This document shows positions 26,664 through 33,660 of a stretch of 64,000 bases of DNA, in pieces; position 1 is the stretch's first letter, and every line of letters begins with the position of its first letter. The notes below the pieces were generated by a model. It was not told the DNA's origin, ran no database searches, and saw only the letters and a list, made by a program, of their open reading frames with translations. Origin of the DNA: Janthinobacterium sp. 344. GTDB taxonomy: Bacteria; Pseudomonadota; Gammaproteobacteria; Burkholderiales; Burkholderiaceae_D. The position numbers and the translations under genes are program-made. The DNA is taken from positions 496,001 through 560,000 of the forward strand of contig NZ_FOKL01000003.1 in assembly GCF_900112025.1 (NCBI RefSeq), in the 5' to 3' direction.

Positions 26664-26724
26664 ATATGCAAGTTAATTGCATATGATGACGAAGTCGCGC
26701 CATATTTGCAAGTGAGTTGCATGT
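26664..26724. promoter_or_regulatory. Two tandem Zur-like dyads upstream of folE2
   Basis: Site 1 (26664-26684) is ATATGCAA-GTTAA-TTGCATAT, a perfect dyad. Site 2 (26704-26724) has the same core TGCAA-N5-TTGCA with six of eight matches in the arms. Their centres are exactly 40 bp apart. FolE2 genes are a classic Zur target, so zinc repression is the likely reading; I did not match a curated Zur matrix. Confidence 0.65.
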
Positions 26725-26811
26725 AAAAGAAAACCACCGTGCGCGCGCGCACGGAGGTGGCCCGCATCCCGGCGCTATCCTGAGACTCCCCCTCGCTCAA
26801 GGAGAACCATC

Positions 26812-27168
26812 ATGCCCATCCTGAACGCCATCGCCAGCCTGCCCGTGCGCGATCTGCACGCGGCGAGCGCCTGGTATGCCAGCCTGCTGGACAGGGAAGC
26901 CGATGCGCGGCCCATGCCGGAAGTTGCCGAATGGAAGTTTGACCGTGGCGGCTGGCTGCAGCTGTACCAGCAGCCCGAGCGTGCCGGCGGCGGCTCCGTG
27001 ACCCTGGCCGTCGACGATATCGACCTGCTGGCCACGCATCTGCAGCAGCTGAACGTGGCGCATGGCGCGCTGACGAAGACGGCGCAGGTGCGCACCATCA
27101 TGCTCACCGACCCGGACGGCAACCATCTCGCGTTCGCCCAGGCGCTGGATCACACGATGGCCCGCTAG
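26812..27168 (+). CDS. VOC-family (glyoxalase/bleomycin resistance-like) protein
   Basis: A 118-aa single VOC domain. The repeated beta-alpha-beta-beta-beta pattern starts LPVRDLHAASAWYASLLDR and ends IMLTDPDGNHLAFAQ, with the usual Pro-Asp-Gly-Asn-x-Leu ending. VOC proteins bind small molecules or do metal-assisted isomerase or dioxygenase chemistry; no substrate can be given. It has a strong site AAGGAGAA before ATG 26812. It is monocistronic. Confidence 0.87.
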   Translation: MPILNAIASLPVRDLHAASAWYASLLDREADARPMPEVAEWKFDRGGWLQLYQQPERAGGGSVTLAVDDIDLLATHLQQLNVAHGALTKTAQVRTIMLTDPDGNHLAFAQALDHTMAR

Positions 27169-27201
27169 CTACCGCAGGCGCCCCTTCCGCGCATATTTCG
27201 C

Positions 27202-27242
27202 TTGACTCGCTGTCATGTGTCAGATAATGTTGACACATGACA
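27202..27242 (+). promoter_or_regulatory. ArsR-gene promoter with overlapping operator; leaderless start
   Basis: TTGACT (27202-27207), a 17-bp spacer and TAATGT (27225-27230) form a good sigma-70 promoter. Perfect 12-bp inverted arms tgtcatgtgtca (27211-27222) and tgacacatgaca (27231-27242) with an 8-bp spacer cover the -10 box and the start codon at 27237. The predicted transcription start falls at about the ATG itself, and no ribosome site is present. Confidence 0.75.
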
Positions 27243-27566
27243 GATCCAAACACACCACCGACTGGAGACCGCTTGCTGGCCATGCTGGCGGCGCTCGACA
27301 ATCCGCACCGGCTGCGCATCATCGCCGCGCTGGCGACCGGCGGGCGCAACTACATCAGCCAGCTGGCGCGCGACCTGGGCATCAGCCGGCCCCTGCTGCA
27401 CCTGCACCTGCAAAAGCTGGAAAGCGCGGGCCTGGTCAGCAGCCAGCTGGAACTGTCGCCCGACGGCAAGGCTCTCAATTTCTTTGAAGCCAGCCCATTT
27501 GACCTGCGGCTCACGCCGGCCAGCATTGCCGCCGCGGCATCGTCGCTTACCCCCAACCCTGAATAA
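27237..27566 (+). CDS. ArsR-family winged-helix regulator
   Basis: A 109-aa regulator with one winged HTH (LDNPHRLRIIAALATGGRNYISQLARDLGISRPLLHLHLQKLESAGLV). It lacks the CxC metal motif of ArsR/SmtB sensors, so it probably senses something other than arsenic or zinc. A perfect operator-like dyad covers its promoter and start codon, which implies autorepression. It heads a three-gene unit with two small membrane-protein genes that follow after 11 and 38 nt. Confidence 0.9.
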   Translation: MTDPNTPPTGDRLLAMLAALDNPHRLRIIAALATGGRNYISQLARDLGISRPLLHLHLQKLESAGLVSSQLELSPDGKALNFFEASPFDLRLTPASIAAAASSLTPNPE

Positions 27567-27577
27567 CCGAGGCCATC

Positions 27578-27835
27578 ATGACTGAAAATGCTTTTTTCGC
27601 GGCGTTCTTCTTTAGCTGCACCGCCGCCGTCCTCATCTTCGCTTTCAAATACGCATCGGGCGTGGCGCAGGCCCGCGCGCGGCTGGCGCAGGACAGCGCC
27701 TACCAGGAACTGGCCCAGTCCCTGGCCGCCTCGCAGGCGCAAACGGCGGCCGCCCTGGCGGCGCTGGCGACTTCGCTGGCGCACATCGAAACGCGCATGG
27801 GCGGCCTGGAAAAGATCCTCAAGGAAGTCGAGTAA
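27578..27835 (+). CDS. Small membrane protein with coiled coil
   Basis: An 85-aa protein with one N-terminal membrane helix (residues 5-26, AFFAAFFFSCTAAVLIFAFKYA) and an Ala/Gln-rich helical tail (residues 30-85) likely to form a coiled coil on the cytoplasmic or periplasmic face. No family was recognised. It lies 11 nt after the ArsR gene and is probably controlled by it. Confidence 0.7.
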   Translation: MTENAFFAAFFFSCTAAVLIFAFKYASGVAQARARLAQDSAYQELAQSLAASQAQTAAALAALATSLAHIETRMGGLEKILKEVE

Positions 27836-27873
27836 TTCACACCCCACGCAAGCCCACGCCAAGGAGCATGACC

Positions 27874-28317
27874 ATGAATACTGTATCGACCGCCCGTTTG
27901 TATGCGCTGCGCGCCATGTATCTGCTTGTCGTCGCGGGGCTGGGCAGTGTGCTGTGGCCCGGCATTGTCATGCCGCACCAGCCATGGGGCCTGGCGCAGG
28001 GCACCGTCAACTGCATGCTGGCCGCATTCTCGCTGCTATGCTTGCTGGGTGTGCGCTATCCGCTGCAGATGCTGCCCGTGCTGTTGTGGGAAGCGCTGTG
28101 GAAGACCATCTGGCTGCTGCTCGTGCCGCTGCCGCAATGGCTCAATGGCCAGGTCGATCCGGCCACGGCAGCCACGGCAGTCGAATGTTCGCTGGTGGTG
28201 CTGGTGTACCTGGCCATCCCGTGGCGCCATGTCTACGCGCAGTATGTGCTGCGGCCGGGCGCCCCGTGGCGTGCCGCCGGCCCGCTGCCAGCGGCGCGCG
28301 AAACACCGGCGAATTGA
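27874..28317 (+). CDS. Four-helix inner-membrane protein of unknown function
   Basis: A 147-aa protein with about four predicted membrane helices (LYALRAMYLLVVAGLG, FSLLCLLGVRY, LLWEALWKTIWLLLV, VECSLVVLVYLAIPW). ATG 27874 is seven bases after AAGGAG; the ATG at 27868 is too close to the same site. It is the third gene of the ArsR-led unit. No family name can be given. Confidence 0.72.
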   Translation: MNTVSTARLYALRAMYLLVVAGLGSVLWPGIVMPHQPWGLAQGTVNCMLAAFSLLCLLGVRYPLQMLPVLLWEALWKTIWLLLVPLPQWLNGQVDPATAATAVECSLVVLVYLAIPWRHVYAQYVLRPGAPWRAAGPLPAARETPAN

Positions 28318-28326
28318 CCAGGCGGC

Positions 28327-28989
28327 TTAGCCTGCCTTGCGCAAGGTCAGGTTGATGCGCTGCGCGCCCAGCAGCGCGTGCTCTCCGTCCTTCAGCGGCG
28401 CCACGCCGTGAAAACGCAAACGGTCCACGCCGCCCCACACCACCACGTCGCCATGCAGCAGGGGGATGCGCGCCGCCTTGTCGGCCCGCGCCCCACCGCC
28501 GAATAAAAAGGTGGCGGGCAGGCCAAGCGAGACGGAGACGATGGGCGCCGCAAAATCGCGTTCATCGCGGTCCTGGTGCAGGGCCATGCGCGCGCCGGGC
28601 GCATAGCGGTTGACCAGGCAGGCATCGGGCACGAAGTCCGCATAGCCGGCCGCCAGCGCCGCCTCGTGGGCCAGGCGCAGGAACGCGGCCGGCATCGGCG
28701 GCCAGGGCTGGCCGCTGGCGGGATCGAGCGCGGCGTAACGGTAGCCGCGCCGGTCCGTCACCCAGCCCAGCAGCCCGCAGCTGCTCATGGCCACCGACAT
28801 GGCCAGGCCGCCCGGCGTGAGCATGTGCCGCAGCGGCGCGGCGCGCGCGACGGCGTCCAGCGCCGGCAGCAGCTCGCCCACGTACGGCAGCGCAAAACCG
28901 CGCAGCAGCATCGACGCGCTCGTGCCCGGCACCAGCGGCGCGGGCGCGGCGGGTGCCATGTCTTCATCGGCAAACAGGGACAGGTTCAT
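28327..28989 (-). CDS. alkB: AlkB-type DNA/RNA dealkylating dioxygenase
   Basis: A 220-aa Fe(II)/2-oxoglutarate oxygenase. The HxD iron site is in LHQDRDE, the distal His in RFHGVAP and the 2-oxoglutarate-binding Arg in RINLTLR; MPAAFLRLAHEAA and NRYAPGARMALH match E. coli AlkB. It removes methyl groups from 1-methyladenine and 3-methylcytosine. No ada or alkA gene is adjacent, so it is probably expressed alone. Confidence 0.93.
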   Translation of the reverse strand: MNLSLFADEDMAPAAPAPLVPGTSASMLLRGFALPYVGELLPALDAVARAAPLRHMLTPGGLAMSVAMSSCGLLGWVTDRRGYRYAALDPASGQPWPPMPAAFLRLAHEAALAAGYADFVPDACLVNRYAPGARMALHQDRDERDFAAPIVSVSLGLPATFLFGGGARADKAARIPLLHGDVVVWGGVDRLRFHGVAPLKDGEHALLGAQRINLTLRKAG

Positions 28990-29083
28990 GCCGCGTATTT
29001 TAGCCGCGCGGCAGAAAAAGCGCGCGCGCCGGCCCGCTGGTGCGCTACAGTAGCGCTTCCAGCCACTCTTGCCTTTTATTCCG

Positions 29084-29557
29084 ATGGATCACTACGCCGA
29101 TTTGCTGCAAACCCTGGCGCAGCAGGAAGAATCCCTGCAGTTCGACCGCTTCGACAACGATACCGCGCTGGCCGTGGGCCTGTGGATCGTCGAGGAAGTG
29201 CGCAGGCGGGGCAAGGCCGTCACCGTCGATATCACGCGCAACGGCCAGGTCCTGTTCCATCACGCCATGACGGGCGCCACGCCGGACCAGGCGGACTGGA
29301 TACGCCGCAAGAACAACACGGTACGGCGCTTTTGCCGCAGCTCGTATTACATGGGCATTTCCTACAAGAGCCGCGGCAGCACCTTCGAGGACGTGAAATA
29401 CCTCGATGACGTCGAGTACGCGGGCCATGGCGGCGCCTTCCCCCTGCTGATCCGCGGCGTGGGGCTGGTCGGCACCGTCACCGTCTCGGGCCTGGCGCAG
29501 GCCGACGACCACGCGCTGGTGGTGGCCGCGCTGCAGACGCAGCTGGACGCGCACTGA
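29084..29557 (+). CDS. UPF0303 / HbpS-like (DUF336) family protein
   Basis: A 157-aa one-domain protein. ALAVGLWIVEEVRRRGKAVTVDITRNGQVLFHHAM, then IRRKNNTVRRF and the Gly-rich end AGHGGAFPLLIRGVGLVGTVTVSGL, define the UPF0303 branch of the haem-degrading HbpS-like fold. Its biochemical role is not established. The start is ATG 29084; a TTG at 29069 is in frame but unsupported. Confidence 0.85.
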   Translation: MDHYADLLQTLAQQEESLQFDRFDNDTALAVGLWIVEEVRRRGKAVTVDITRNGQVLFHHAMTGATPDQADWIRRKNNTVRRFCRSSYYMGISYKSRGSTFEDVKYLDDVEYAGHGGAFPLLIRGVGLVGTVTVSGLAQADDHALVVAALQTQLDAH

Positions 29558-29586
29558 CGCCACAGCCGCGCCATTGCGTGCAATGG

Positions 29587-30279
29587 CTAGGCTGCCAGCG
29601 CCTTGCGCAGGGCGGCGCGCGCCAGCAGGCGCGTGGAATCGAGCGTCGGCAGCGGCGAATTGGCGTCGCCGATGATCAGCGGGATTTCCGTGCAGCCCAG
29701 GATGACGGCATCGCAGCCCTGCTCGCGCAGGCCGCCGATGACGGCCTGAAAGCGCTGCACGCTGTCCGGCTTGATCACGCCCGGCACCAGTTCTTCCATG
29801 ATGATGCGGTTGATGTCGCTGCGCGCATCCTGTCCGGGGCGCACGCAGGCGATGCCGCGCGCGGCCAGCATGTCCGGATACACGGCACTGTCGACCAGCC
29901 AGCGCGTGCCCGTCAAGCCGACGCTGCGGAAACCACGCGCCTGCGCTTCGGCAGCGACGACATCGGCGATATGCAGCCATGGCAGCGGCGAACGGGGCGC
30001 CACCAGATCAAACGCCTGGTGAATCGTGTTGTCGGGGCAGATCAGGAAATCGGCGCCGGCGGCCGCCAGCTTGTGCGCCGAGGCTAGCATCAGCCCGGCC
30101 ACGCCGGCCAGGTCGCCCGCGTCCAGGCACGCCACGTAGCGCGCCAGCGATGGCGTGTGCAGCGATACTTCCGGATGCGCGTACGGCCCCAGCGCATGCG
30201 CGCCCTCCTCGCAAATGGTGCGGTAGCACAGCGCCGCGCCTTCGGCCGAACAGCCGACGATACCGATATGCCGCGTCAT
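29587..30279 (-). CDS. Aspartate/glutamate racemase family protein
   Basis: A 230-aa protein of the Asp/Glu/hydantoin racemase fold. The two catalytic cysteines are seen in the N-terminal half (DFLICPDNTIHQAF) and the C-terminal half (AVILGCTEIPLII). The start at 30279 has GGAG eight bases before. It is the last gene of a GntR-SDR-racemase operon, 11 nt after the dehydrogenase. The operon may process an amino or hydroxy acid; the substrate is unknown. Confidence 0.88.
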   Translation of the reverse strand: MTRHIGIVGCSAEGAALCYRTICEEGAHALGPYAHPEVSLHTPSLARYVACLDAGDLAGVAGLMLASAHKLAAAGADFLICPDNTIHQAFDLVAPRSPLPWLHIADVVAAEAQARGFRSVGLTGTRWLVDSAVYPDMLAARGIACVRPGQDARSDINRIIMEELVPGVIKPDSVQRFQAVIGGLREQGCDAVILGCTEIPLIIGDANSPLPTLDSTRLLARAALRKALAA

Positions 30280-30290
30280 GATGAAGCTCC

Positions 30291-31049
30291 TTAAATGCGC
30301 TGGCCGCCGTCGATGGGAATTTCCGCGCCCGTGATGTAGGAGGCGCGCTCGCTGCACAAGAACTCCACCAGATCCGCCACTTCGGCCGTCGTGCCCAGGC
30401 GGCGCAGCGGGATTTGCGTGTCGACGATGTGCGAGGTGCCGGGCGACAGGATCGCCGTGTCGATCTCGCCCGGCGCGATGGCGTTCACGCGCACGTTCAT
30501 GGGCGCCATGTCGTTGGCCATTTCGCGCGTCAGCGAGGCCAGCGCCGCCTTCGAGCTGGCGTAGGCGGAGCCGGCAAACGGGTGCACGCGGTAGCCAGCG
30601 ATCGAGCACAGGTTCACCACGGCGCCGCGCGCGTTCGACAGTTCCTGCGCGAAGCCGCGCGTCAGCGCCAGCGGCGCGAAGAAATTCGTGTTGTACATGG
30701 CTTGCCAGGTCTGCATGTCGGTGGTGAGCGAATTGACGCGCGAGCCGCCCGGCCCCTTCGGCGACACGCCCGCATTGTTCACCAGCGCATGCAGTTTCGA
30801 TTCTCCCAGCATGGGGCGCAGCATGTCGACCATCTGCCCGATCTGGCTCAGGTCGGACAGATCCATGCAAAAGTGCGTGTTGTGCTCCTGGCTGCGCGGA
30901 CAGCCGCCCGGTATCGGGCCGCGCGAGACGGTGATGACGCGCCAGCCCAGGCTGCGGAAGCGCTCCGCCACGGCGTGGCCGATGCCGCGGCTGGCGCCCG
31001 TGACGATGGCGGTTTTCTGTTCGGTCTTGTGCTCGGTCTTATGCGTCAT
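30291..31049 (-). CDS. Short-chain dehydrogenase/reductase (SDR)
   Basis: A 252-aa classical SDR: cofactor site TGASRGIG, NNAG, the catalytic Ser (NLCSIAGYRV) and YASSK with Tyr and Lys, and GEIDTAI after the sheet. ATG 31049 follows AAGGAAG and overlaps the end of the GntR gene; upstream in-frame ATGs at 31064 and 31070 lie deeper in that gene. It probably oxidises or reduces a hydroxyl of the compound sensed by the GntR protein. Confidence 0.88.
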   Translation of the reverse strand: MTHKTEHKTEQKTAIVTGASRGIGHAVAERFRSLGWRVITVSRGPIPGGCPRSQEHNTHFCMDLSDLSQIGQMVDMLRPMLGESKLHALVNNAGVSPKGPGGSRVNSLTTDMQTWQAMYNTNFFAPLALTRGFAQELSNARGAVVNLCSIAGYRVHPFAGSAYASSKAALASLTREMANDMAPMNVRVNAIAPGEIDTAILSPGTSHIVDTQIPLRRLGTTAEVADLVEFLCSERASYITGAEIPIDGGQRI

Positions 31050-31752
31050 GTGCTTCCTTGTCATGTTCAACGGCGCCGGCGTGGCTGCGCTCCAGGCGCA
31101 TCACATACGCCAGCATCTGCGCCCCGCCGTCGAGGATGTCCTGTTCGATGGCGCGCCGCGCCGCCGCACTGTCGCGCTGGCGCAGCGCCGCGATGATGGC
31201 GCGGTGGTGGCCCACGCGCATGTCCGGCGTAAAGGCGGCGTAGCCGGCGGCGATCAGGGGCGCCGTCTGCATCCACAAATGGTCGACGAAGCGCTTCAGG
31301 GTCGGCATGCCGGCCGCCTGCGCCAGGCCCAGGTGAAACGCCTGGTTGCATTGCAGGGCGGCCGCCAGGTCGTGCCGGGCGATGGCGTCTTCATTCGCCT
31401 GCAGCAGCAGCTCCAGGTCGGCCAGGCTGGCGTCATCGATGCGCTGGGCCGCCTCCGCCGCGCCCAGCCCTTCCAGCTCCAACCGCAGCGCGCGGATTTC
31501 CAGGTAGCGCGCCACGCTCAGCACGGGCACGCGGAAGTCGCGCGGCGAACGCAGGACCAGCGCCTCTTCCTGCACCAGCTGCAGCATGGCGTCGCGCACG
31601 GGCGTGACGCTGGTGCCCAGCTGCAGCGCCAGTGCGCGGATGCGCAGCCGGTCGTTGGGCTGGAAGCGCCCCGCCGCCAGCGCTTCGCGCAGCGTGGCGT
31701 AGACGGACTTGCCCAGATTGACGTGCAAGAGAGTGTCGAGTGGTCTGTGCAT
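31039..31752 (-). CDS. GntR-family regulator (FadR/FCD type)
   Basis: A 237-aa regulator with an N-terminal winged HTH (GRFQPNDRLRIRALALQLGTSVTPVRDAMLQLV) and a C-terminal all-helical FCD ligand domain with metal-site-like His residues (NQAFHLGLAQAAG, VGHHRAIIAAL). It overlaps and probably controls the downstream SDR and racemase genes. I choose ATG 31752, since upstream in-frame codons would place the palindromic operator inside the gene. Confidence 0.88.
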   Translation of the reverse strand: MHRPLDTLLHVNLGKSVYATLREALAAGRFQPNDRLRIRALALQLGTSVTPVRDAMLQLVQEEALVLRSPRDFRVPVLSVARYLEIRALRLELEGLGAAEAAQRIDDASLADLELLLQANEDAIARHDLAAALQCNQAFHLGLAQAAGMPTLKRFVDHLWMQTAPLIAAGYAAFTPDMRVGHHRAIIAALRQRDSAAARRAIEQDILDGGAQMLAYVMRLERSHAGAVEHDKEAHDA

Positions 31753-31775
31753 GCGTGGCGGCATTCCCTGAAATG

Positions 31776-31787
31776 ATGATGCATCAT
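31776..31787. promoter_or_regulatory. Palindromic operator candidate of the GntR gene
   Basis: ATGATGCATCAT is a perfect 12-bp palindrome 24 bp before the chosen GntR start, inside a longer near-repeat of ATG/CAT triplets. FCD-type regulators bind short dyads at this distance and repress themselves. The divergent thioesterase gene starts 98 bp further on. Confidence 0.5.
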
Positions 31788-31885
31788 ACATCAAGCAAAA
31801 AAACACTGTCTTGCAAACGTGCGGCAACGGCGCGGCACGCCGCCGGCACGTACAATTTGCCGTCTCTCCACCGAAAGGACATGAA

Positions 31886-32326
31886 TTGAACTGGGATTAT
31901 CCGCAGGCGCATACCCTGCCCGTCACGCCCGAGGCGGCCGACATCGACGGCCTGCAGCACACCAACAACGCCGTCTACGTGCGCTGGTGCGAGCATATCG
32001 CCTGGCACCATTCGGCCAGCCTGGGGCTGGACCTGGACGACTACCGCCGCCTGGACCGGGCCATGGCGATACGCCGCGGCGAGTACGACTATCTGCTGCC
32101 CACCCGCGCGGGCGAGGCGCTGACCCTGGCCACCTGGCTGAGCGCCAGCGATGGCCGCTCCAGCATGGAGCGGCGCTTCCAGCTGATCCGCGACAGCGAC
32201 GGCGCCACCGTCGTGCGCGGACGCTGGGACTTGATCTGCATCGAATTGAGCAGCGGCCGCGCGCGCCGCCTGCCGGCGCAATTCCTCGCCGTGTACGAGC
32301 CGGCCATCGTGACGGCCGCCGGCTAG
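31886..32326 (+). CDS. Acyl-CoA thioesterase (hot-dog fold, 4HBT type)
   Basis: A 146-aa single hot-dog domain. The signature DIDGLQHTNNAVYVRWCEHIAWHH, with its Asp-x-x-x-His-x-Asn pattern, marks a 4-hydroxybenzoyl-CoA-thioesterase-like enzyme. The start is a TTG at 31886, preceded at eight bases by AAAGGA; the ATG at 31881 is in another frame and stops at once. It probably hydrolyses acyl-CoA; the chain type is unknown. Confidence 0.87.
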   Translation: MNWDYPQAHTLPVTPEAADIDGLQHTNNAVYVRWCEHIAWHHSASLGLDLDDYRRLDRAMAIRRGEYDYLLPTRAGEALTLATWLSASDGRSSMERRFQLIRDSDGATVVRGRWDLICIELSSGRARRLPAQFLAVYEPAIVTAAG

Positions 32327-32345
32327 CCGCTCGCCTTGAGCGCGC

Positions 32346-32480
32346 CGGCAGCGCCACCGCGCAATCGAGGAAGGCCCGCGTCCTGGCCGGCGGATGGGGG
32401 CGCGACGGATGCCGCGTACAGGGAAAGGGTCCGTCGCGCCAGTCGGCGCACAGCGCCACCAGCTTGCCCTCCGGCAGCCG
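32346..32480 (-). pseudogene. LysR-family regulator, degraded C-terminal remnant
   Basis: The minus strand reads EGKLVALCADWRDGPFP, then a Pro-Ser-Arg stretch and ARTRAFLDCAVA. This is the usual LysR ending (EGxLVxLLxDW ... PSR ... RxRAFIDF). It has no start and runs into neighbouring sequence; a possible further piece in another frame (ANIPYGVFHAP) suggests a frameshift. It is most likely a decaying gene between the thioesterase and YoaK genes. Confidence 0.5.
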
Positions 32481-32591
32481 CGCCTCGCTGTTCCTGCGCG
32501 CGGCCTGGTGCATGGAAAACGCCGTATGGGATATTCGCGCCGCGCGCGCCGACGCTGGAACAGGCGCCGCAGGCACTGCTGCGGCGCCAGG

Positions 32592-33284
32592 TTAATGGAC
32601 CGCGGCGCCGCCGCGCGCCGGCTCCAGCGCGATCAGCACCAGCAGGATCGCCAGCGGCACGGCCAGCGCGACAAAGCCCACGGCCAGGTAGGCAAAGGCG
32701 GCCAGGACGGCGCCCACGGCAAAGCCCAGCAGGGGCCAGAAGAACTTCACGCAGCGCTCGCGCGTGGCACCGTCGGCCGCGCCGCGCAGCACGTCGACCG
32801 TGTCGATCACCACCTGCGTGACATTGCCCGTCATCATGGAGGTGGGCGCCAGGTGCGCCAGCAGCAGCCGGCTGATGGCGCTGTGCGCGCCCATGCCGGC
32901 CGCGCCAAACAGGCCGGCCGCCATGGCCAGCGCGCCCGGTTCGCTGGTGAGCGGTTCGGCCAGCATGCCGCACACCATGAAACCGAGCAGCAGCACCAGC
33001 TCCAGCAGCAGCGCCACGCGCAGGGCCGACCCGCCGCGCCGTTCCGCCGCCACGCTCAACAGCCGCGCCACCGCCACGCCCAGGATAAAGGCGGGAAACG
33101 CCAGCAGTTTCAATGCGATCGAGGCATGCGAGGCCTTCGCCAGCGCCGCGCCGATCAGCACGAAGTTGCCCGTGACGTGGGCCGTAAATAAGCCGAACAG
33201 GGCGACAAAGCCCAGGGTATCGACATAGCCGGCCAGAAATCCCAGGCTGATGCCCTGCATGCGGCTGCGCTGCGCAACATTCAT
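32592..33284 (-). CDS. YoaK/DUF1275-family membrane protein
   Basis: A 230-aa inner-membrane protein with about six helices. It begins LGFLAGYVDTLGFVALFGLFTAHVTGNFVLIGAAL, the DUF1275 hallmark (GxxDAxxF...AHxTGN), and repeats the idea at SMMTGNVTQVVID. ATG 33284 has GGAG upstream; the frame is open to 33380 without a site. The function of the family is unknown. Confidence 0.88.
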   Translation of the reverse strand: MNVAQRSRMQGISLGFLAGYVDTLGFVALFGLFTAHVTGNFVLIGAALAKASHASIALKLLAFPAFILGVAVARLLSVAAERRGGSALRVALLLELVLLLGFMVCGMLAEPLTSEPGALAMAAGLFGAAGMGAHSAISRLLLAHLAPTSMMTGNVTQVVIDTVDVLRGAADGATRERCVKFFWPLLGFAVGAVLAAFAYLAVGFVALAVPLAILLVLIALEPARGGAAVH

Positions 33285-33448
33285 AAATGCTCCAGTCAAT
33301 AAAGTAGGCAGATCATACATGCACCTGTGGTGGCGTCGCTGGCATGCGTCAAGCCAGGCTGCCCGCTGCCCGCCGGTCATGAGAATGACATAGGCGTATG
33401 GATATTCCCCGAAAACCGCCCATTTCCTGATGCGTGAATATAGGTGAG

Positions 33449-33633
33449 TTTACTTTTCAAAAAAAGCCCTACAATTAACTCAGCAGAAGAAACCTTATGT
33501 TTCATCTTGCACTCCGCATTTGCACCCCGCTTGCCTATCGCGACCGACAGCATCCGCCTCACCGCGCGCACCATATTATCTTCACCCAGGACTGGTGATG
33601 CCATTGCACGCCAGAATTAAAGTGGTTTATACC
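33449..33633 (+). promoter_or_regulatory. AT-rich leader with two candidate promoters for the accessory cassette
   Basis: The 372-bp gap between the YoaK and methyltransferase genes is far more AT-rich than its surroundings. TTTACT-N15-TACAAT (33449-33475) points at a 33-codon ORF; TTGCAC-N18-TATACC (33604-33633) points at the methyltransferase. Both are fair sigma-70 matches only. Bases 33285-33440 show nothing I can name. Confidence 0.45.
33497..33598 (+). CDS. Possible 33-aa leader or precursor peptide
   Basis: ATG 33497 follows a purine run AGAAGAAA and lies 22 bp after a TACAAT box. The peptide starts MFHLALRICTPLAYRDRQ, has one Cys, five His and ends TQDW. Its TGA overlaps the ATG of the next small ORF (TGATG at 33596-33600). 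It could be a translated leader, a peptide substrate for the downstream enzymes, or chance. No family was recognised. Confidence 0.3.
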   Translation: MFHLALRICTPLAYRDRQHPPHRAHHIIFTQDW

Positions 33634-33660
33634 ATCCGGCAGAAAGAGTTACTACGATGA
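33598..33660 (+). CDS. Possible 20-aa coupling peptide
   Basis: This 20-codon ORF (MPLHARIKVVYTIRQKELLR) begins inside the stop of the 33-codon ORF, and its TGA overlaps the methyltransferase ATG (ATGA at 33657-33660). Such a chain would pass ribosomes on to the enzyme gene. A promoter candidate overlaps it, so it may equally be untranslated leader. Confidence 0.25.
   Translation: MPLHARIKVVYTIRQKELLR

Noticed and set aside
33377-33604. Minus-strand 75-codon ORF in the cassette leader
   Set aside because: No ribosome site, no recognisable motif, and it covers the plus-strand promoter candidates.
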